A stretch of 34,459 nucleotides of DNA, from assembly GCA_903925015.1 (NCBI GenBank), contig CAIYDY010000135.1, forward strand, positions 1 to 34,459, written 5' to 3'. Made by a program: the position numbers and the translations under genes. The notes below the pieces were generated by a model. The model saw only the letters and a list, made by a program, of their open reading frames with translations. It was not told the origin of the DNA and searched no databases. Position 1 is the stretch's first letter. Each line of letters starts with the position of its first letter. This DNA is from an uncultured Acidobacteriia bacterium. GTDB lineage: Bacteria; Acidobacteriota; Terriglobia; Bryobacterales; Bryobacteraceae. Of the stretch, positions 26,053-33,469 are shown piece after piece.

Positions 26053-28635
26053 TCAGTTCCGAACCTGGACAAGCAACAGATTCCGAATCTGTTCATAAAC
26101 CGGCAGCTTGGCCTCCGTCTCAATCGTGACTACGATTCCATATCGGACCGCGTCAGTCGCCTCGATTCCGGCATCCTGCTTGCACCGAACGTGCAAAACC
26201 AGCATCCCGTCATCCACAAACTTCACGGCCGCCTTTCCCCGATAACGCTCGTGGAACACTGTCCCCCTGCCCACCGTGTCGTCTCCTGGCTGGTCCGGCT
26301 GCCGCCTGACTCCCAGCACGTCATCGAGTTTGTTCGGCGGCTCCGCCTCGAAACTCACTCCGCGATACCGCTGCCCGCCGCACCGCACCGGTGTTATCCA
26401 GCCATTGGTGATCGTCACCGAGCGCGGGTCCTTGATCAGCTCCAAGCAAGGCGGCAACGGAACCCGGAACTCGTGGGCCGTGCCTGGGTTCAAGGTGCCC
26501 CATCCCACCAACGTCGCCCGGTTTTCGCCGCACTCCAGCACGTCCTCCACCGCAGGTGCCCCGAACCCGACAAACCTCGCCACGTTCTCTTTTCGCTCGA
26601 CATGCTGGCGGGAATTGTTGGGACCGCAGACCTCACGAAGCATCCGACTCTCTTCGCCCCAACTGGCCCGGTGTACCAGAAGCGCCTTCACCACCACCGC
26701 GTAGAACTGCGGGTCGAGATCGGACAACCGCGCGCCCCCATCCCTGTCTGTCATGAATTCGAAAATCCGGTGTGCTGCCCTTGTCGCAAGTGCCGTGGCC
26801 CCGCTGGTCCCGCCGCTCAGTGCCTCCCCGTCCAAGCGTCCGCGATTCTCACCGTCCGGTGCCGCAGACCTCAGCCCGTAGGCCCGCGCCGGGTTGGAAG
26901 CCTGTACCACGAGGGCTGCCCCGGAACTCATCATCTGGATGTGTTCCCGCCCTCCCGGAAAGAACAGATCGGGTTTTACCATCCGTCGGTATCCCAAGCC
27001 AAGCCCGGAACTCACATTGGGCAGCGTGTCTGTCTCAAATGGGTCCAAGGCCAGATAGCCGATACGCCGCTCCTCTAAGCTGTCCCTGTGCAGCGCTCCG
27101 ATTGTCAAGGCATTGATCGACTCTGCCGGGGAGAGGATCGTCCGTTCGGCTCGATCACGGCTCACCGCCCCCAATACCGCCCGTTCACGCGTTTCTGCAC
27201 TTTCGGACTTGAGCTGGGACCACGTGTAATCCGGAATTTCCAGCGGCTGCAGCACGTTCCCCGCACTCACCAGGAACAACAAATTGTATCGGTCGGCGAG
27301 GAAATCGACCAGTCGGGCCAACGGACTCATCAACCCCGCGAACGGCCGACCACGGATTCCCAAGGAAAGATTGATGAGGAATACAGTTGGCGCAACGCCA
27401 ATCTCATCCCCACTCCCCTTCATCCGCAACACCGCCCGATGGACTGTGTCCACCAACAACCGGTTACCATCGAAGCACTCGACGCCAACCGGCCTAGGCA
27501 CAAGAACAGGGCGGACATACAGGGGCCGCCCAATGGGCGCGCTAGTCTCGTTACGGTCGCCATGCACAATCAGCGATGCCATGGCCGTCCCGTGCTCGCG
27601 CCGCTCGACCAAAGCCCGCGTTTCCAACCCGTCGGGGTCATCCAGCGTAAGCCTTCCATCGAGCCACGCGTGCCGTTGTAGCGGAACTCCGTCGAAAAGT
27701 GCCGCGATCGGGCGGACCCTGCCCGGCGGCACCGCCGCAGCCGGGTCGCCTCCCCGAAACTCCACGTCTTCCAAAGGCAGGACCGCCTCCATCACGCTCT
27801 GCGGCCGCAGGTACATGATTTCATCGCTCGCAGCCAGCTCCACCGCGCGTGCTGCAATCAATCCCTCCACTTCGATGGCTGGCAACTCAACCAGCATCCC
27901 GTGATATTCGATTTCCCCGATGCAGGAATGGTCCAACACACGTCCGCTGCAGGCGAGCACCAGATTTCGGACTTGCTCAACCGCAAGTTGCCGCTTCTCC
28001 GGCTTGGAGTGAAACCATAACTCCACTTCCAACCGAATCGGCGCATCCGGTGCTTCGGCCAACTGAACCTTCCAGTCTTCAACGGCTTCCTCCGAAATGC
28101 GGTCCTTGGGTCCCCACGTCCGCACATCCCGCAGCTGTTCGAAAAGGTTCTGGAACTGCGCGAATCCGTGGTGCATCGGTTCCCCGTCGCGCCACCGCTG
28201 CCACAACGAGCAGAGTTCCCTCAAGGCCTCAATGTCCGGCACTGCAAGATAGATCCTGCCCGTAACCGATTTTCCCGGTCGGGGAAGGCCGCTCCCGTCC
28301 AGCGCCGAAAACCGCTCGTCCGCTGCGAACTCGAACTCCTGTTCGCCAAGAAACTCAAGTCCCGGAACCCTTGCCACCGCACGCGCAAAGTCGGCAACAC
28401 TCTCGGCAAGCTCGAACACGATGACCCGGTCTGGCGATAGACCAGCTGGATCGTCGCGCAACTCCAAAGGGTCGCCGTCCAGCACACGCGCCAGTCGCTC
28501 GAACATCGGGGCGAAGCGCTCGACTTGGGCTTCCCGCGCGGGGAACCGCGCCTTCTTGCCAAATCCTCCGCCCGCCGTCTTTGGTACTGCGACCGCCCTA
28601 GGTTCCGGTAGCGGCAGAAGCGGGAAGGTTTGCAT
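26053..28635 (-). CDS. ietS: IetS-like subtilisin-family (S8) serine protease
   Basis: This 860-residue protein has a long N-terminal region of unknown fold (about 1-300) and then an S8 domain with all catalytic parts: Asp315 (IAALFDGVP), His348 (REHGTAMASL), oxyanion Asn near 461 (LVSAGN) and Ser611 (SGGTSGATAL). No signal peptide is present, so it acts in the cytoplasm. The ATG at 28635 has a perfect GAGGAGG 6 nt upstream and overlaps the ietA stop region by 38 bp, showing coupling. IetS proteases are toxic partners of AAA+ IetA proteins in a plasmid-stability system described on Agrobacterium pTiC58; such pairs are also listed as anti-phage systems. Its protein target is unknown. Confidence 0.86.
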   Translation of the reverse strand: MQTFPLLPLPEPRAVAVPKTAGGGFGKKARFPAREAQVERFAPMFERLARVLDGDPLELRDDPAGLSPDRVIVFELAESVADFARAVARVPGLEFLGEQEFEFAADERFSALDGSGLPRPGKSVTGRIYLAVPDIEALRELCSLWQRWRDGEPMHHGFAQFQNLFEQLRDVRTWGPKDRISEEAVEDWKVQLAEAPDAPIRLEVELWFHSKPEKRQLAVEQVRNLVLACSGRVLDHSCIGEIEYHGMLVELPAIEVEGLIAARAVELAASDEIMYLRPQSVMEAVLPLEDVEFRGGDPAAAVPPGRVRPIAALFDGVPLQRHAWLDGRLTLDDPDGLETRALVERREHGTAMASLIVHGDRNETSAPIGRPLYVRPVLVPRPVGVECFDGNRLLVDTVHRAVLRMKGSGDEIGVAPTVFLINLSLGIRGRPFAGLMSPLARLVDFLADRYNLLFLVSAGNVLQPLEIPDYTWSQLKSESAETRERAVLGAVSRDRAERTILSPAESINALTIGALHRDSLEERRIGYLALDPFETDTLPNVSSGLGLGYRRMVKPDLFFPGGREHIQMMSSGAALVVQASNPARAYGLRSAAPDGENRGRLDGEALSGGTSGATALATRAAHRIFEFMTDRDGGARLSDLDPQFYAVVVKALLVHRASWGEESRMLREVCGPNNSRQHVERKENVARFVGFGAPAVEDVLECGENRATLVGWGTLNPGTAHEFRVPLPPCLELIKDPRSVTITNGWITPVRCGGQRYRGVSFEAEPPNKLDDVLGVRRQPDQPGDDTVGRGTVFHERYRGKAAVKFVDDGMLVLHVRCKQDAGIEATDAVRYGIVVTIETEAKLPVYEQIRNLLLVQVRN

Positions 28636-29662
28636 CGCCACCCTCCTCGTTTGCCGGCTGTGCGCCGACCGCCGCGCGATCCCGCTTCGGTGCCCCGGCC
28701 TTCGCCCGCCAAATCTTCATCTGCCCGGAGACAATAGAATCCAGCGACCGTGACCCCGCCGCCAGCACCTGCCGCCGCCGGACATCGAGGCAAAATTGCT
28801 CCGCCTCCGCATAACTCACGCCCCCAAGCGCCTGCACGATTCTGGTGCCCGGAACTCCGACCGGTTCGCCAAACCCGCCCAGGAAATCCTCCAAGTAGGC
28901 CGTCAGCGCCTTGCGGGTCGGCAGCGGTAGTTCCACCCGGACCTGGAACCGTCGCCAAGACGCCCTGTCCAGCAATTCGGGATGGTTCGTCGCCGCCACC
29001 ACCATCGTGTAGCTCGGCAGTTCGTCCACCTGCATCAACAACGAACTCACAACGCGCTTGATCTCTCCGGTTTCGTGGACGTCGCCACGCTCCTTGCCAA
29101 TCGCGTCGAACTCGTCGAAGAACAAGACGCAGGGCGTGGTCCTCGCGTAATCGAAAACCCGCTTCAGCCGTGCCGCCGTCTCACCCAAATAACTACCGAT
29201 GATGCCTTCGTAGCGCACCACGAACAAAGACACCGACAGGGCTTCGGCGAGTGCCTCCGCCAATGTGGTTTTTCCGGTCCCCGGTGCCCCGACCAACAGC
29301 ACCCGGTTGCGCGGTTCCAACCCGTGTGCCCGGAGAAGGTCGGCCCGGTGCTGCTCCTCGATCAATTCCTGCACGCATTGCCGGACCGTGTCGGGCAGGA
29401 TCAGGCTCTCCAGCGTCCGGCGCGGACGAATCTCGTACAGGAAGTCCTTGCCCCGCTGGGTAAACTCCGACGATGCCGCCACCGCCAGGCCCCGATTGGC
29501 GTTCCCGTTGCTCTGCATCACTTGGGACAAGCGGTCCGCAAGGACATCGTGCCGCTTGGCCCGCTCCTCGGCAATGATCGCCTCCGCCGCTGTCCGGAAC
29601 CCGGGTTTGTCCCCGCTGTTCCCCGCCTTGACCAACGAAACCAACAGATCGCTTCTAGCCAC
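28598..29662 (-). CDS. ietA: IetA-like AAA+ ATPase
   Basis: This 354-residue AAA+ protein has Walker A GAPGTGKTT (125-133), Walker B VLFFDEFD (Asp183, Glu184), a sensor-1 VAATNHPELLD and an arginine-finger region (RASWRRF). The N-terminal helix pair (MARSDLLVSLVKAGNSGDK, then AAEAIIAEERAKRHDVLADR) is typical of IetA-type ATPases. The GTG at 29662 is chosen because a GGAGG lies 5-6 nt upstream; the frame is open to 29707, but those residues are low-complexity Arg-rich. It is the first gene of the ietAS operon. In the Agrobacterium system the ATPase is the antidote of the protease. Both genes look intact here, unlike most neighbouring TA units. Confidence 0.87.
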   Translation of the reverse strand: MARSDLLVSLVKAGNSGDKPGFRTAAEAIIAEERAKRHDVLADRLSQVMQSNGNANRGLAVAASSEFTQRGKDFLYEIRPRRTLESLILPDTVRQCVQELIEEQHRADLLRAHGLEPRNRVLLVGAPGTGKTTLAEALAEALSVSLFVVRYEGIIGSYLGETAARLKRVFDYARTTPCVLFFDEFDAIGKERGDVHETGEIKRVVSSLLMQVDELPSYTMVVAATNHPELLDRASWRRFQVRVELPLPTRKALTAYLEDFLGGFGEPVGVPGTRIVQALGGVSYAEAEQFCLDVRRRQVLAAGSRSLDSIVSGQMKIWRAKAGAPKRDRAAVGAQPANEEGGDANLPASAATGT

Positions 29663-30010
29663 GCGCGCCTCCGCCGACCGACGCCGCGCGTCGGGCAACC
29701 TGCGCAAACAATGGGCCGTGGCTCATCATGGCTGAACTCTAGCTTATCAATCCAGCGGCAACACCGTCAGGCATGGAATCGGTCGCCCCGCAGCCGCAAG
29801 GAGCCCAATGCCGATTGATTGCAGGGAATCCACCTCTTCCAAGAATCACTCGCGTCCGTTGTGAGGCTGCCGACCTGGAAGCGGAGTAGCTTTCAGCCAC
29901 ATCACGCGCCCCAGAGCGCAGGTTGCAAGCAAGTCCCGTCTGGGGCAGGTTGGCCCGACGCACAGCGTCGCCCGGCCACCCCGTTATGAGCTCAGGCTTA
30001 TAATGAAGCC
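29663..30010. other. Divergent intergenic region between ietAS and higBA with two hairpins
   Basis: No gene is supported in these 348 bp. Two inverted repeats stand out: GCCCCAGA (29908-29915) with TCTGGGGC (29939-29946), an 8-bp stem with a 23-nt loop; and CGACGC (29956-29961) with GCGTCG (29965-29970), a 6-bp stem with a 3-nt loop. The promoter of the higBA pair follows. The ietA promoter must lie in the left part; I could not place it with confidence. Confidence 0.5.
29999..30004 (+). promoter_or_regulatory. -10 box (TATAAT) of the higBA operon, probably leaderless
   Basis: A perfect TATAAT ends 6 nt before the GTG of the higB frame at 30011. With transcription starting about 6-7 nt after the box, the mRNA would begin at or next to the start codon. 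No good -35 is visible 17 bp upstream. The operon's toxin frame is broken, so the promoter now mainly serves higA. Confidence 0.6.
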
Positions 30011-30370
30011 GTGGCCGTCGAAATCTAGTTTACCGACGAATTCGGTGGTTGGTGGGATGTGCTCACCGCCAGCGAACAATCGAAGGTAGGCGCGGGCGTC
30101 GATTTGCTGCGGCAGTTCGGGGTATCGCTGTCATTCCCCCACTGCTCGGGAGTCCAAGGCTCGCGCCACACCCAAATGCGCGAACTGCGCTTCTAGGTCG
30201 AAGGACGCCCCTTTCGGATTCTCTACGCCTTCAACCCGGTACGAAATGCGATCCTGCTGTTGGGTGGCGACAAAGCCGGGAATGATCGATGGTATGACGT
30301 CCACATTCCAATTGCTGACCGCTTGTACGACGAACACTTGCTGGAACTGATGAAGGAAGGTTTGCTCTGA
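30011..30370 (+). pseudogene. HigB/RelE-type toxin pseudogene with two in-frame amber codons
   Basis: Read through its stops, this frame gives a complete Gp49/HigB-type toxin (RelE/ParE fold): VAVEI, stop, FTDEFGGWWDVL, SKVGAGVDLLRQFG, HTQMRELRF, stop, VEGRPFRILYAFNP, ILLLGGDKAGNDRWYD and a normal end at 30370. The two TAG codons are at 30026-30028, where relatives have Glu (GAG), and at 30194-30196, where relatives usually have Gln (CAG). Each is one substitution away. No frameshift is present over about 119 codons. The last TGA overlaps the higA ATG (TGATG). TAG is an ordinary stop for several genes in this window, so decay is more likely than recoding. Confidence 0.85.
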
Positions 30371-30684
30371 TGCCACGCCGAAATTTTCGGGAACTCGAAG
30401 CCAAAATGACGTCCGAGCAAATCGACGAGCGCGACCAACACGTCAAGGAAATGCTGGCCGAGATGCCCCTCAACCGCCTCCGCAACGCCCGCAACCTAAC
30501 CCAGGAACACTTGGCTGGAATCCTGCGCAAGGACCAGTCGGCCATCTCCCAAATGGAGCGCCGCAGCGACATGTACGTCCGCACCTTGGCAGATTTCATC
30601 AAGGCCATGGGCGGCGGCGAACTGGAGATCCGTGCCAATTTCCCGGAGGGCAGCATCCGGATTACCGGATTGACCCCGCAGTAG
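30370..30684 (+). CDS. higA: HigA-type XRE family antitoxin
   Basis: This 104-residue antitoxin has an XRE helix-turn-helix in the second half: LRNARNLTQEHLAGILRKDQ and SAISQMERRSDMYVRTLADF, with a helical N-terminus (MTSEQIDERDQHVKEMLAEM) and a beta tail (LEIRANFPEGSIRITGL). It should repress its own operon and neutralise the HigB toxin, but the upstream toxin frame carries two amber codons. The ATG overlaps the toxin stop. Parts of this gene recur at 32261-32477 and 23931-23984. Confidence 0.88.
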   Translation: MPRRNFRELEAKMTSEQIDERDQHVKEMLAEMPLNRLRNARNLTQEHLAGILRKDQSAISQMERRSDMYVRTLADFIKAMGGGELEIRANFPEGSIRITGLTPQ

Positions 30685-30745
30685 CCTTATTCACCCTCCG
30701 ATCACCGGCACCACGGTCCAGGTGTCCCTTGTGCACCATTGCCGC

Positions 30746-30776
30746 TTGGAAAACGCACGGAAGTGTGCGATATTTT
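30746..30776 (+). promoter_or_regulatory. Promoter of hicAB
   Basis: A -35-like TTGGAA (30746-30751) is followed after 17 bp by GATATT (30769-30774). Read alternatively, a TATTTT (30771-30776) ends exactly 7 nt before the hicA ATG. No Shine-Dalgarno is visible, so the mRNA may be leaderless. An imperfect GCAC/GTGTGC inverted repeat lies in the spacer and could be a HicB operator. Confidence 0.5.
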
Positions 30777-30783
30777 AGTTGGT

Positions 30784-30996
30784 ATGAGGGGGTCCGAGTT
30801 CCTGCGGAAGATTGAAAAGCTCGCTCGCGCCAGGAACCTCTATTACATTTTTGTTCCGGCGCACGGCAAGGGAAGCCACGGACGGCTTGAACTCGCTGGC
30901 CGATCCACGACGTTGAAGGACCGAACGAAGGAAATTGGCCCCGGCCTTCTTTCCTCCATGTGCAGTCAGCTCGGAATCCGAAAGGAAGACCTGTGA
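30784..30996 (+). CDS. hicA: HicA-type mRNA interferase toxin
   Basis: This 70-residue dsRBD-like toxin of the HicA family binds and cleaves mRNA. The N-terminal helix is MRGSEFLRKIEKLARARNLY, the catalytic His is in GKGSHGRLEL, and the C-terminal GLLSSMCSQLGIRKEDL helix matches family members. The ATG at 30784 was chosen because the family begins there; a GTG/ATG further upstream would add residues inside the promoter. Its stop overlaps the hicB GTG (GTGA). Both partners look intact. Confidence 0.82.
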   Translation: MRGSEFLRKIEKLARARNLYYIFVPAHGKGSHGRLELAGRSTTLKDRTKEIGPGLLSSMCSQLGIRKEDL

Positions 30997-31430
30997 ACAC
31001 CAACCAAATGCGCTACCCCGCCGAATTCTTCCCCCATCCTGACGACGAGTGGGTTGTCAGTTTTCCCGGCTTGGACGGTGCCCTCACCGGTGCCACCTCG
31101 TTGGCACAAGCCGAATTGGAAGCCTCAGACTGCCTTGGTTCTTGGCTGGCCCAGGCCATTGCGGACCGCCGTGAAATTCCGCCCCCAGCCCAGATTACGG
31201 ACGGCCAGCGCCTCGTGTCGGTCCCTCTCTGGATCGCCCCCAAGCTCGCCCTTTACCAGACTATGCGCCGTTCCTCCATCACCAACACCGAACTGGCGCG
31301 CCGCTTGGGCGTCCGTGAAACCGTGGTTCGCCGCATGCTCGACCCCGACCATGCCACAAGGCTCGCCAACATCGAACGAGCCCTCCTCGCAGCCGGAGCC
31401 CAACTCTACCTTGCTCTGGACGCAGCCTAG
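30993..31430 (+). CDS. hicB: HicB-type antitoxin with C-terminal helix-turn-helix
   Basis: This 145-residue antitoxin has an N-terminal HicB/UPF0150 RNase-H-like domain (MRYPAEFFPHPDDEWVVSFP, DGALTGATSLAQAELEASDC, LVSVPLW) and a C-terminal DNA-binding HTH (SSITNTELARRLGVRETVVR) that should autoregulate the operon. The GTG at 30993 overlaps the hicA stop; an ATG at 31008 is also possible. It neutralises HicA by blocking its catalytic face. The 200 bp that follow (31431-31632) hold no gene I can support. Confidence 0.85.
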   Translation: MNTNQMRYPAEFFPHPDDEWVVSFPGLDGALTGATSLAQAELEASDCLGSWLAQAIADRREIPPPAQITDGQRLVSVPLWIAPKLALYQTMRRSSITNTELARRLGVRETVVRRMLDPDHATRLANIERALLAAGAQLYLALDAA

Positions 31431-31628
31431 GAAAACTCCAATTCCGGAACCTGCGCAAGTTCTACTTGCAAATCCGACGACAACGTGCGGTTCCAAGAAC
31501 AATTTTCCTGACACCACCCACCCGCAGGGGCTCGTGCATCGAACCGCAACTTGGTTGTCCTCCATCCACCCAACAATGTGCGGCCCATCGCGGCTCACCA
31601 GCCACCTCAATAGGTCCCGCACTTAAAG

Positions 31629-31634
31629 TACAAT
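31629..31634 (+). promoter_or_regulatory. -10 box of the DUF433-DUF5615 pair
   Basis: TACAAT lies exactly 7 nt before the ATG at 31642 and also overlaps an alternative ATG at 31633. The spacing matches that of the other TA units here and favours 31642 as the leaderless start. Confidence 0.45.
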
Positions 31635-31641
31635 GGAGGCG

Positions 31642-31866
31642 ATGACTGCAGACTTGGTTGCCGCCCGCGTTGCCGCCGATCCACAGGTGCGGTCCGGCCA
31701 ACCCATCATCTCCGGCACTAGGATCACGGTCTGGGACATCCTTGCTTCGCTTGACGGTGGCCTCACCGAAGCCGCGATCCTGGAAGACTATCCCGAACTG
31801 GCCTCCGACGACATCCTCGCCGCCCTCCAATTTGCCTCCCGCCTCCGGGACAAAGTTGTCCAATAA
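31642..31866 (+). CDS. DUF433 (VapB45-like) antitoxin
   Basis: This 74-residue DUF433 protein has the characteristic VRSGQPIISGTRITVWDILA and DYPELASDDILAALQFAS motifs of a winged HTH antitoxin that pairs with DUF5615 PIN-like toxins. An in-frame ATG at 31633 adds three residues. It ends with TAA at 31864-31866. In typical pairs the stop is TGA within an ATGA overlap that starts the toxin; here the overlap reads ATAA. Confidence 0.85.
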   Translation: MTADLVAARVAADPQVRSGQPIISGTRITVWDILASLDGGLTEAAILEDYPELASDDILAALQFASRLRDKVVQ

Positions 31867-32234
31867 AGCTCCCGTTCGACGCGAATCTCTCCCGTCGAAT
31901 CGTTCCCAGGCTCCTCGAACTCTTCCCCGGCTCAGCCCATGTGAGTCACGTTGGATTGGGCGGTCAGACCCCGGATCTCAGAATCTTCGAGTTCGCTAGG
32001 GAAAACGGATTTACCATTGTCACGGCGGACTTCGACTTCATCCGGCTGGTCGACTCGCGAGGCACGCCACCCAAAGTCATCCGGCTCGAAAAGATGGATT
32101 ACTCGACCGAGGTAGCTGCCGACCTGATCCGTCGGTTTGCCATAGCCTTGGCCGAATTTGACAAGGGCACCAAATCAGTCCTGATCTTCCCTCGTCCATC
32201 ACAGCCCACGAAAATAAATCCGGCCTCACCGTAA
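31866..32234 (+). pseudogene. DUF5615 PIN-like toxin lacking a start codon
   Basis: The frame reads KLPFDANLSRRIVPRLLELF, then GSAHVSHVGLGGQTPDLRIF, FARENGFTIVTADFDFIRLV and so on, a complete DUF5615 protein with the first Asp (LPFDANL) and TADFDF catalytic motif. Family members usually start MKLPFDANL from an ATG overlapping the antitoxin stop. Here the codon before AAG is ATA (31863-31865), and no ATG, GTG or TTG exists in frame upstream within the antitoxin region I checked. The first usable start is an internal GTG at 31941, which would lose the first catalytic Asp. After about residue 110 the frame runs into a dispersed repeat. It is probably silenced; weak ATA initiation is not excluded. 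Confidence 0.7.
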
Positions 32235-32245
32235 CCCCAACAAAC
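32194..32245. repeat. 52-bp dispersed repeat, copy 1
   Basis: The sequence begins GTCCATCACAG and contains CCACGAAAATAAAT and AACCCCAACAAAC. It matches 33715-33766 without gaps over 52 bp with about eight mismatches, mostly in the central GC part. It lies at the 3' end of the DUF5615 remnant, just before the truncated higA copy. Confidence 0.8.
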
Positions 32246-32260
32246 AAAAGTTAGAACAGC

Positions 32261-32477
32261 CAAATCCGACGAGCGCGACCAACACGTCAAGGAAATGCTG
32301 GCCGAAATGCCGCTCAACCGCCTCCGCAACGCCCGCAACCTAACCCAGGAGCACTTGGCTGGAATCCTGCGCAAGGACCAGTCGGCCATCTCCCAAATGG
32401 AGCGCCGCAGCGACATGTACGTCCACACCAATTTCCCGGAGGGCAGCATTCGGATTACTGGGTTGACTCCGCAGTAG
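32261..32477 (+). pseudogene. Truncated higA copy with internal deletion
   Basis: This is nearly identical to 30418-30684: KSDERDQHVKEMLAEMPLNR, then LRNARNLTQEHLAGILRKDQ, SAISQMERRSDMYV, with a few mostly synonymous changes. It lacks the first 16 codons (no ATG until 32295) and has an exact 51-bp in-frame deletion (the TLADFIKAMGG...RA segment) before NFPEGSIRITGL. No toxin frame is linked. An HTH-only peptide could still be made from 32295. A GGTGTG/CACACC inverted repeat (32492-32511) follows. Confidence 0.82.
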
Positions 32478-32582
32478 ACTTGCAGGTCGTTGGTGTGGCC
32501 GCGGGCACACCGAACCGGCTTCCCCCTCTGAGCGCCCGAGTGGTGGAAAATAGGAAGTTGCGCGATACTCTGGAGAGCATTC

Positions 32583-32834
32583 ATGGCGAACTTCGGCTAC
32601 AACGTACTATTTGAAGAACTGGGCGAAGGTGGATTCCAAGTCATGGTTCCCGCTCTCCCAAGCCTAATCACGTACGGCCGCACCTTGGTCGAGGCCCGCG
32701 AGATGGCCCGCGATGCCATCACTTGCCACGTTCGAGGCTTGATCAAAGACGGTGAGGAAATCCCGGACGATCCGTTCCTGTCCGCGTCTCCGATTCAGGA
32801 AGAGCTTCAGGAAGAAATGCTAATAGCGGTCTGA
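32583..32834 (+). CDS. HicB-type antitoxin (UPF0150 domain)
   Basis: This 83-residue protein has the short HicB/UPF0150 fold: YNVLFEELGEGGFQVMVPAL, then ITYGRTLVEAREMARDAITC and HVRGLIKDGEEIPDD, normally found beside a HicA toxin. A GGAGAG Shine-Dalgarno lies about 7 nt upstream of the ATG at 32583. The next gene, 6 bp downstream, is a truncated HicA. It lacks the HTH of the longer HicB at 30993 and so belongs to a different HicB subgroup. Confidence 0.85.
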   Translation: MANFGYNVLFEELGEGGFQVMVPALPSLITYGRTLVEAREMARDAITCHVRGLIKDGEEIPDDPFLSASPIQEELQEEMLIAV

Positions 32835-32840
32835 ACTCCC

Positions 32841-33035
32841 ATGTCTCGCTTCGGAAGCCTGAAACCCAGGGTTGTCTTGCGGACGCTCGCGCGTGATGGC
32901 TGGTACGCCCATGAAACCACTGGGTGCGGCGTCTGCCAGTCCTTCTTCGAGGCGTATTCCGGCACCAGTTGGAAATGTCCCGTTGCCGGACCATCTCATC
33001 CCTTTCCGGTCCAATCGGCCCCGCCCGGCAAATGA
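32841..33035 (+). pseudogene. Truncated HicA toxin
   Basis: The first 27 codons read MSRFGSLKPRVVLRTLARDG then WYAHETTG, a good HicA N-terminus in which the next residues should be SH with the catalytic His. Instead the frame continues CGVCQSFFEAYSGTSW, unrelated to HicA, and ends after 64 residues inside the convergent nucleotidyltransferase gene. Another frame reads IPAPVGNVPLPDHLIP, which might be a decayed HicA beta-strand segment, but this is not certain. The toxin has lost its active site, while the upstream antitoxin is intact. Confidence 0.7.
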
Positions 33036-33469
33036 TCCAAATCCGCCAAATCCTTGGACCGACCAGCCGACCGCTTGTTCTGCCGAAGCCGCGAAAGGCT
33101 AATCACTGGAACCTCGATCCCGGAAAAGTCGATCAGCACCCGTTCCGGGAAACATTCGCCGAAATCAGCCCCCGAAATAGACGTTAGGATTTCGAGACGG
33201 TTCGGCGGAACTCCCATCCGAACTACGTTGTCCTCGGCCAAGAACAGGTCTGCAGTCAGGGATGACACCGCAAATCCAAACTCGCGTAAGGTGGCTTCGA
33301 CTCGCCGGGCGTTCTCCGGCGATCGGCGAATCCAGACGTCCATGTCTCCGGTGGCCCGAACATAGCCATGTACGCCGACTGCGTAACCGCCGATTAACAG
33401 ATAGTCAACTCCGTTCGAGTTTAACAACCTCAAGAACTCTCTGAAGTCGTCCGCCAACTGCATCGCCAT
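32996..33469 (-). CDS. Nucleotidyltransferase (MNT/AbiEii-like toxin-type protein)
   Basis: This 157-residue protein has a Pol-beta nucleotidyltransferase core: LLIGGYAVGVHGYVRATGDM followed by DVWI, with the GG and DxD metal-binding motif (GDMDVW), then a region like other small NTases (NVVRMGVPPNRLEILTSISG). The ATG at 33469 has an AAGGA Shine-Dalgarno 6 nt upstream; an ORF start at 33538 would add unrelated residues. It overlaps the upstream small gene by 65 bp. Such pairs are presumed TA modules in which the NTase modifies RNA or protein. Its 3' end overlaps the truncated hicA. Confidence 0.8.
   Translation of the reverse strand: MAMQLADDFREFLRLLNSNGVDYLLIGGYAVGVHGYVRATGDMDVWIRRSPENARRVEATLREFGFAVSSLTADLFLAEDNVVRMGVPPNRLEILTSISGADFGECFPERVLIDFSGIEVPVISLSRLRQNKRSAGRSKDLADLDHLPGGADWTGKG

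Noticed and set aside
30011-30370. Reassignment of UAG to an amino acid in this organism
   Set aside because: UAG ends dgt, the reductase, the aldolase, higA, hicB and the MerR-TPR gene at sensible places, so it is a normal stop here.
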